From assembly GCF_004328625.1 (NCBI RefSeq), contig NZ_CP032229.1:5766001-5830000 (forward strand): a stretch of DNA of 64,000 bases. The letters run 5' to 3'. Shown here piece after piece: positions 58,653-64,000 of this stretch. The notes beneath the pieces are model-generated. The model did no database searches, was not told the origin of the DNA, and saw nothing but the letters and a program-made list of their open reading frames with translations. A program made the position numbers and the translations under genes. The DNA comes from Streptomyces seoulensis (GTDB lineage: Bacteria; Actinomycetota; Actinomycetes; Streptomycetales; Streptomycetaceae). Positions within the stretch are counted from its first letter, which is position 1; every line of letters begins with the position of its first letter.

Positions 58653-59063
58653 CTATCCGTCCGGGGGGTCGAGTACGGCCCAGACGGTGTGCCCGTCCCC
58701 GGTCGGCTCGTCGCCCCAGCGGCTGGCCAGGGCGTCGACCAGGAACAGTCCGCGGCCGGACTCCTCCAGCGTGAAGGACGGGTGCCGCCAACGGGCCCGG
58801 ACCAGGGTGGTGTCGAAGCTCGCTCCGGCGTCGGCCACCTCGATGCGCAGCGCCCGGTCGGGGGACCGCCGCAGCGCGCACGCGACCCGGACGGGCGGTC
58901 TGCCGTGCCGGAGGGCGTTGGACAGCAGTTCGCTGACCACCACCGAGGCGTCGTTCGCGAACTCCTCCGCCTGCCAGCGCGCCAGGTGGGCGCACAGGTC
59001 GTCGCGCACCGCGCCGGCGGGTTCGGCGGAGTCGTAGCTGAGACGGGAGGAATCGCGCTTCAT
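58653..59063 (-). CDS. RsbW-like serine kinase/ATP-binding anti-sigma protein
   Basis: Single-domain GHKL ATPase of 136 residues. The N-box is VVVSELLSNALRHG, the G1 box VADAGASFD and the G2 box ESGRGLFLVDALASRWG. Small actinobacterial proteins of this type bind sigma factors or phosphorylate STAS antagonists. I start at the ATG 59063 with GAAGG upstream; a GTG at 59072 is an alternative. It lies near the SigK operon and a STAS gene, but the specific partner is not shown. Confidence 0.88.
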   Translation of the reverse strand: MKRDSSRLSYDSAEPAGAVRDDLCAHLARWQAEEFANDASVVVSELLSNALRHGRPPVRVACALRRSPDRALRIEVADAGASFDTTLVRARWRHPSFTLEESGRGLFLVDALASRWGDEPTGDGHTVWAVLDPPDG

Positions 59064-59235
59064 GACGAACACCTTCAGGGTTCTTTCGGGTAATTCGTCA
59101 CTGAATGGGCCTTGGATGGGCGTTCGCCGGATGTCATGGGCGACGCGAGAAATATCCCTGATGGTGCAAACCGTGACACCCGCCGCTCCGAATCACTGAC
59201 ATGGATGCTTCGAGACCTGAGAGGAGGTGTACGCA

Positions 59236-59538
59236 ATGCGCGCACTCAGTGTGAAGAGGGCCGCCGTCCTCGCGGCGGCCGGAGCGATGCTGGCGGGCGG
59301 TGCCGCCATCGGAACGGCAGGCACCGCGTCGGCGTCCGTACCCACGTCGGCGCCGGCCTCCCACAGCCAGCACCACGGCGACCGGGGGTCGGGCCACCAC
59401 GGCTACGACAACCGTCACCATGACCGCTACGGCCATGGCGGCTATGGCGGCTATGGCAACTCGCATCACCGTTGGCACAACCACTGGCACGACGGGTGGT
59501 GGGGCAACGGCTGCTGGCACTCGGGTTACTGGTACTGA
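59236..59538 (+). CDS. Secreted His/Gly/Trp/Tyr-rich small protein
   Basis: Protein of 100 residues with a clear signal peptide (MRALSVKRAAVLAAAGAMLAG to an ASAS cleavage region near 34). The mature part of about 66 residues is unusually rich in His (about 15), Gly, Tyr and Trp (HHGDRGSGHHGYDNRHH; HHRWHNHWHDGWW), with a single Cys near the end. Such composition suggests metal binding or a cell-surface role, but no family is recognised. The ATG at 59236 has GAGGAGG upstream; a GTG at 59227 is less likely. A perfect terminator follows 20 bases after the stop. Confidence 0.8.
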   Translation: MRALSVKRAAVLAAAGAMLAGGAAIGTAGTASASVPTSAPASHSQHHGDRGSGHHGYDNRHHDRYGHGGYGGYGNSHHRWHNHWHDGWWGNGCWHSGYWY

Positions 59539-59557
59539 TCCGGGGACCGGAGCGACC

Positions 59558-59593
59558 GGTGGGGCCGGCCCATGAGCGGGGGCCGGCCCCACC
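59558..59593. terminator. Strong terminator hairpin
   Basis: GGTGGGGCCGGCCC-8 nt-GGGCCGGCCCCACC, a perfect 14-bp stem, starting 20 bases after the stop of the His-rich protein gene. It is one of the longest perfect stems in the window. Confidence 0.85.
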
Positions 59594-59818
59594 GCCGCCG
59601 TCGGGCGCGTGACGGCGTCTGGCGTCCATGGTTGTCGTCGTGCAACGATGGCGTGTGACATGAGCTTTCCGGCACGTACCCCGAAGAGGGGGCCGGTTTC
59701 CGGGCTCCGAGCCGCATCCCGCCCTGGGATGGGCCGGGAGCCTGCCGTCCTCGGTCGGCCCCTGGTCTGTGAGCGGGGCCGCGGAGGCTACGGGCTCTTC
59801 TACCCCCGAAGGGGGTGC

Positions 59819-60142
59819 ATGCCCGTGAAGACGAGCACAGTGATCCTCGGCGACCGGGCGGCGATCAGGCCGCACGGCGATATCGACCACGACGAACTCC
59901 CCAGCCTGAGAGCCGCGTCCGACACCCTGCCCGGCGATGTGCTGTTCCTGACCTGGGACTTCGAGGATGTTCCCTTCCTCGGCGTGGCCGGCCTGCATCT
60001 TCTGAGCGAACAGCGGGTGATCGCCGGACACCAGGGGCGGACTCTCACGGTCCGCGGACTGCGGACCCAGCACCGGCGGCTGATCAGCGTGGCCGCCGAG
60101 ATATACCCCGCCATGGGCTGGGACGCGTTACTGGCCTGCTAG
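59819..60142 (+). CDS. STAS-domain protein (anti-anti-sigma type)
   Basis: Protein of 107 residues with the STAS fold pattern (AAIRPHGDIDHDELPSL, WDFEDVPFLGVAGLHLLSEQ). The switch loop, usually DSSG, here reads VPFLGVAG and lacks the phosphorylatable Ser, so regulation may differ. GGGGG precedes the ATG at 59819. Codon 104 is TTA (60128-60130), which would make full synthesis depend on the bldA tRNA. Its likely partners are RsbW-like proteins such as the one at 58653. Confidence 0.8.
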   Translation: MPVKTSTVILGDRAAIRPHGDIDHDELPSLRAASDTLPGDVLFLTWDFEDVPFLGVAGLHLLSEQRVIAGHQGRTLTVRGLRTQHRRLISVAAEIYPAMGWDALLAC

Positions 60143-60186
60143 AGCGCTCTGCCGGCGCAGGACCGGTGACCGGGTGGCCGCGATGA

Positions 60187-62238
60187 TCAGACCGAGGCCA
60201 TCTCCGGCCGCGACCGCTGCTCGCCCACGCCGACCGGACGCGGGTCCGGCGGCGGCTTCGTCGGCCACCACAGCCAGGGCCCCATGTCGAGGGTGAAGGC
60301 CGGGACGAGGAACGGGCGGACGAACAGGGTGTCGAGCAGCACGCCCACCGCGACGATGACGCCGATCTGCGCGAGATAGCGCAGCGGCATGACGGTCAGG
60401 GTGGCGAAGGTGACCGCGAGCACGACACCCGCCGAGCTGATGGCGTTGCCGGTGGCCCGCAAACCCCGCAGCGTGCCGACCCGTTGGCCCGCGAGCAGGG
60501 ACTCACGGCGGACACGGTGCATCAGGAAGATGTTGTAGTCCACCCCGAGTGCGATCAGGAACACGAACGAGAACAGCACCAGGGACGGCTCCGTCGCGGC
60601 CGAACCGAAGGCGAGGTCGAAGATCACCGCCGAAATGCCCAGCGCGGCAAGGAAGTTGGCCACGGCCACCGCGGCGAGCACGACCGGCAGCGCCAGGCTC
60701 CGCAACAGCCCCAGCAGGAGCAGCAGCACGATCACCAGGACGGCGGGCAGCACACGGGTACGGTCCTGCTCGGCCGCCCGCTGCACGTCGTACACCTGTG
60801 CCGGATAGCCCCCGACCCGGGCCCGGCCGTCCATCGCCGCGCGGAGGCGGGCGATCGTCTCCTGGGCGCGCCCGCTGTCCGGGGCGCTGTCGAGGGTGGC
60901 GGCGATCGTCGTACGCGGCCGGGTCGCGAGGATCTCGGTGCCGGCGACCCCCGGTGTCCCGTCCACCCGACGGCGCACCTGCGCGGCGCCCTCGGAGCCG
61001 GTCACCACGATCGCCGGGCTGCCGGTGCCAGCCGGGAAGTGCGCCGCCAAGGCCGACTGGGCGCGTACCGAGGGTGCTCCCGCCGTGAGCGCCTCGCCCA
61101 GCGGAAGACCGCCCGGCGCCAGCAGTACGGCGAGGGCTGCGCACCCCGCGAGCAGCGCGCAGCCACCCGTCCACACCGGACGCGCGTGCCGCTCCACCAC
61201 CGCCGAGACCAGGGACCAGCCCCGCCCGCCGGACCGGCCGGAGTGCGGACCCCGGGGCCAGAACATCGCGCGCGGGGCGAGGAGCACGGCGGCCGGGACG
61301 AAGGTCAGCGCGGCCGGTACGCAGCACGCCATGGCCACGGCTCCGGCGAGCGCCAGCGAGTGGTTGGCGGGCAGGGCGCTGAGCAGCAGGGCGACCATGG
61401 CGCAGGCCACCGTCGCCGCGCTCGCCGCGATGGGCGCCCAACTCGCCCGCCAGGCGGTCCACATGGCGGCCGGTGCCGACAGCTGCGGGGCGTGCTCGTG
61501 GTAGCGCGCCAGCAGGAGCAGGCCGTAGTCCGTGGTCGCGCCGATGACCAGGACCGAGAGGATGCCCTGCACCTGCCCGTCGACCGTCACCAGCCCCCGG
61601 CTCCGCAGCGCGTACAGCACCGCGCTGCACAGGGTCAGCGCGACGACCCCGGACGCGGCCACCACGAGGGGCAGCAGGACGCTGCGGTGGACGAGGAACA
61701 GGATGGCGGCGACGGCGGCCAGCGCGATGACCAGCAGCTTGCCGTCGATGCCGTCGAACGAGGTCTCCAGGTCGGCCTGTCCTGCCGCCGGACCTGCCAG
61801 CCGGGCCGTGCTGTCCGGCAGTGACCCGGCGATCGTCCGGACGCGCTCCAGGGAGGGGCCGAGCCGTCCTTCGTCGGTGTCGGCGAGGGTGACGACCGAG
61901 ACGAGGGAGCGGCCGTCGGCCGAGGCGGTCACGGCGCCGGGGGTCCCGACGGAACGCGGCAGCCTGCCCAGAACCCGCCGCGCGGACCCCGCGTCCAGCC
62001 GCGCGGCAGAGGTGGCGTCCCACACGATCACGACCGGCGGTCCTGATGCCGGCCCACCGGCCTCCCGCGCCACCCGGCTCGACTCCGCCGACGCGGGCAG
62101 GGTCATCGCCGGCCTGCGCGCGGCCTCGGACGCCAGCCGGCCGGGGAAGGCGGCCGTGCACACCGCCACCACCAGCCACGCGACCACGACGAACACCGGG
62201 AACCGCGCCACCACGAACTGCCGGCGGAACAGACGCAC
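60187..62238 (-). CDS. MMPL-family RND transporter
   Basis: Membrane protein of 683 residues, normal for actinobacterial MMPL proteins. A first helix (FPVFVVVAWLVVAVCT) precedes an extracytoplasmic loop, then a five-helix block with VLVIGATTDYGLLLLARYHE. A second helix pair, loop and block repeat this with FLIALGVDYNIFLMHRV. The Asp residues in these paired segments carry the proton relay. The family exports lipids, siderophores or hydrophobic compounds. It stands alone. Confidence 0.93.
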   Translation of the reverse strand: MRLFRRQFVVARFPVFVVVAWLVVAVCTAAFPGRLASEAARRPAMTLPASAESSRVAREAGGPASGPPVVIVWDATSAARLDAGSARRVLGRLPRSVGTPGAVTASADGRSLVSVVTLADTDEGRLGPSLERVRTIAGSLPDSTARLAGPAAGQADLETSFDGIDGKLLVIALAAVAAILFLVHRSVLLPLVVAASGVVALTLCSAVLYALRSRGLVTVDGQVQGILSVLVIGATTDYGLLLLARYHEHAPQLSAPAAMWTAWRASWAPIAASAATVACAMVALLLSALPANHSLALAGAVAMACCVPAALTFVPAAVLLAPRAMFWPRGPHSGRSGGRGWSLVSAVVERHARPVWTGGCALLAGCAALAVLLAPGGLPLGEALTAGAPSVRAQSALAAHFPAGTGSPAIVVTGSEGAAQVRRRVDGTPGVAGTEILATRPRTTIAATLDSAPDSGRAQETIARLRAAMDGRARVGGYPAQVYDVQRAAEQDRTRVLPAVLVIVLLLLLGLLRSLALPVVLAAVAVANFLAALGISAVIFDLAFGSAATEPSLVLFSFVFLIALGVDYNIFLMHRVRRESLLAGQRVGTLRGLRATGNAISSAGVVLAVTFATLTVMPLRYLAQIGVIVAVGVLLDTLFVRPFLVPAFTLDMGPWLWWPTKPPPDPRPVGVGEQRSRPEMASV

Positions 62239-62451
62239 TACCTCACCTCACGCGTGGGGACGGTTCCGGCGTCCGCGCTCCGACACGGCACCGTCCGCAT
62301 CCATGGATGCTCGACTCGTACGCGGGTGATCCGGCGCCGCCACCCCGTGGGGATCGGTCGAAGGGCCCCGATTACCTCCATCGGCGGAGCGCGCGTGCTC
62401 GTCGCGGTGCGACCATGAGCTCTCGGCCCCGGACCGCGGAGGACGGCAGGC

Positions 62452-63027
62452 ATGACGAGCAGCGCGCTCCTGGTGATGGACGTCCAGCGGGACGTGGTGG
62501 ACCTCGCCGACGACGGCTCCGGCTATCTGCCACGGCTGCGCGGCGCGATCGACGGCGCGCGGGCCGCCGGCATCCCGGTGGTCTACGTGGTGATGGGACT
62601 GCGGCCCGGCGATCCCGAGGTCGGCACACGCAGCAAGGTGATGGCCAACGTCCTGCGCGCCGGGCTGTTCACCGAGGGCGCGCCGGGTTCCGAGATCCAT
62701 CCCGACATCGCGCCCAGGGCGGGGGACGTCGTCGTCACCAAGCGGCGGGGGAGCGCGTTCTCGGGGAGCGACCTCGATCTGGTGCTCCGGGCCAGGGACA
62801 TCGACAGCCTGGTGCTCACCGGCATCGCCACCAGCGCGGTCGTGCTGTCCACGCTGCGGCGCGCGGTCGATCTGGATCTCGGTGCGACCGTCCTGTCGGA
62901 CGGCTGTCTCGACACCGACCCCGAGGTGCACCGGATGCTCGTCGAGCGGCTGTTCCCGCAGTGGGCGGACGTCGTCACCGTCGAGGAGTGGCTCGGCGCG
63001 ATCGGAACACCGCGCCCCTTGTCCTGA
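62452..63027 (+). CDS. Isochorismatase-family cysteine-hydrolase-like protein without catalytic Cys
   Basis: Protein of 191 residues. The family Asp (LLVMDVQRDVV, Asp10) and Lys (VVTKRRGSAFSGSDLD) are present. The motif that normally reads T-x-x-C is TGIATSAVVLSTLR, with Val in the Cys position. Related annotated cysteine hydrolases in actinobacteria share similar replacements. It may therefore act as an isochorismatase-like vinyl-ether hydrolase rather than an amidase, or have lost activity. AGGACGGCAGGC precedes the ATG. It is probably co-transcribed with the next gene. Confidence 0.87.
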   Translation: MTSSALLVMDVQRDVVDLADDGSGYLPRLRGAIDGARAAGIPVVYVVMGLRPGDPEVGTRSKVMANVLRAGLFTEGAPGSEIHPDIAPRAGDVVVTKRRGSAFSGSDLDLVLRARDIDSLVLTGIATSAVVLSTLRRAVDLDLGATVLSDGCLDTDPEVHRMLVERLFPQWADVVTVEEWLGAIGTPRPLS

Positions 63028-63084
63028 GCGGGCCGGTCTGATTTCGTACCGCGTGATCATCCGGAGCTGAGGAGAGCGGGCGGT

Positions 63085-63888
63085 ATGGAGACGGGCAGCG
63101 GGGACTCCCTGCCGGAGGGGCTCGGCGGGGCGATACGGGAGACGGCCCGGGACATCGCCGCGCTGCTGGACAGGGACGCGGACCCGGGCGCCCCCGTACC
63201 GGGGCTGGAGTGGACCGTGGGGGAGACGGCCGCCCATCTGGCCCTGGCCAACGGGCTGATGGCCGACCTCGCCGCCGGTCGGGACCGTCCCTACGGCGAC
63301 GGCACCCCGCAGAGCCTCGCGGCGGCCAACGCGCGCGGCCTCACCGAGTTCCCGGAGCGTGGGGCGCAGCCGCTGGCCGCGATGATCGTGCGGCAGGCCG
63401 AGGCGTTCCTGGTCGCCGTGGCGGAGACCGACCCGACGCGGACGCTGGTGACCCCGCTGGGCCCCATGACCAAGGACGTGCTCGCCTCGTACCTCCTGAC
63501 CCACATGCTGGGGCACGGCTGGGATCTCGCGCGCGGGGTGGGCCGTCCGCACATGATCGACCGGACGCGGGTGGGGCTGTGCCTGCCGTTCCTGAAGACG
63601 GCGATGCCACGGGTGGCGGCCGCCCCGGCCGGACTGACGGCGCGTTACACCCTGCGGGTCCCGGGCTGCGAGCCCTTCGGGGTCACCTTCACCGAGGGGG
63701 TCGTCGAGGTCCTCCCCGGGCCGCCGGAGCGCTCCGGGTGCACCATCCGCACCGAGCCGGTCACCTTCCTGCTCATCGCGCTGGGCCGCGTGGGCCCCTG
63801 GCAGGCCATGGCGCGCGCCGGCGTACTCGCCTGGGGGCGCAAGCCGTGGCTCGCGCCCCGCTTCCCCGCTCTGTTCAAAGCGCCCTGA
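63085..63888 (+). CDS. Maleylpyruvate isomerase-family mycothiol-dependent protein
   Basis: Protein of 267 residues. The N-terminal four-helix bundle (DinB/MDMPI-like) carries metal-ligand His residues in AAHLALANGL and THMLGHGWDLARG. A C-terminal SCP2-like domain follows (about 185-267). Family members use mycothiol, an actinobacterial thiol, in isomerase or transferase reactions. The upstream AGGAGAGCGGGC is a good ribosome site for the ATG. Substrate unknown. Confidence 0.87.
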   Translation: METGSGDSLPEGLGGAIRETARDIAALLDRDADPGAPVPGLEWTVGETAAHLALANGLMADLAAGRDRPYGDGTPQSLAAANARGLTEFPERGAQPLAAMIVRQAEAFLVAVAETDPTRTLVTPLGPMTKDVLASYLLTHMLGHGWDLARGVGRPHMIDRTRVGLCLPFLKTAMPRVAAAPAGLTARYTLRVPGCEPFGVTFTEGVVEVLPGPPERSGCTIRTEPVTFLLIALGRVGPWQAMARAGVLAWGRKPWLAPRFPALFKAP

Positions 63889-63955
63889 TTCAGGGGGTGA
63901 TCGACGGGTAGGCGTAGCCGGGTACGACGTACGCACCAACCGCAGGAGGCTTCCC

Positions 63956-64000
63956 ATGAGCAAGTTCGGGGATCTGGCGAACAAGGCCAAGGACCTGGCC
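63956..64000 (+). CDS. Small protein, truncated by window end
   Basis: A strong AGGAGG-type site precedes the ATG. Only MSKFGDLANKAKDLA is visible; the amphipathic Lys-rich start resembles small actinobacterial proteins annotated as MT0933-like antitoxins, but the visible part is too short to be sure. Confidence 0.5.
   Translation, partial: MSKFGDLANKAKDLA

Overview
The window is GC-rich DNA with strong third-position G/C bias, GTG and leaderless starts, mycothiol-type and actinobacterial gene families, an MbtH-dependent NRPS and a rare TTA codon. All of this fits a Streptomyces (or very close relative) chromosome. No tRNA, rRNA or CRISPR array was seen.

Region 1 (1-23.0 kb) is a nonribosomal peptide locus: an MbtH-like protein, a four-module NRPS ending in an epimerase (C-A-T x4, E), and a translationally coupled two-module NRPS ending in a thioester reductase (C-A-T-C-A-T-R). 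The line predicts an N-capped hexapeptide with residue 4 in D configuration, released as a C-terminal aldehyde or alcohol. The first NRPS has a TTA codon at codon 55, so bldA control is likely.

Region 2 (23.0-32.3 kb) holds an SRPBCC protein and a DUF5709 protein, then a two-component system surrounded by a sugar-nucleotide epimerase, a GT2 glycosyltransferase, a DUF2064 protein, a methyltransferase, a membrane-anchored molybdopterin oxidoreductase and a GT-C-like membrane protein. Three intergenic regions carry the same 11-bp-period direct repeat at identical spacing from five apparently leaderless promoters. I read this as a previously unremarked local regulon of the OmpR-type regulator.

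Region 3 (32.3-44.7 kb) is mostly ordinary housekeeping and metabolic genes: hydrolase/acetyltransferase, MHS transporter with anhydro-MurNAc kinase, a YqjM-type ene-reductase, a spore-photoproduct-lyase-like radical SAM protein, MarR with SDR, LysR with EamA exporter, and a PAS-GAF-PP2C-ATPase protein.

Region 4 (44.7-54.7 kb) is eroded. A deletion scar fuses remnants of a nitrate transporter and a HemD-like gene next to an intact CbiX chelatase. Then come an esterase and a TetR regulon (ene-reductase, quinone reductase, and an aldehyde dehydrogenase that has lost its N-terminus but kept its operators). A chloramphenicol-type exporter lies between IS481 and IS110 remnants.

Region 5 (54.7-64.0 kb) has a second sulfite-oxidase-like protein, a fasciclin lipoprotein and a SigK/RskA pair (an arrangement that recalls the mycobacterial SigK regulon), an RsbW-like kinase, a His-rich secreted protein, a STAS protein, an MMPL transporter, an isochorismatase-like protein lacking the usual Cys, a maleylpyruvate-isomerase-family protein and the start of one more small gene.
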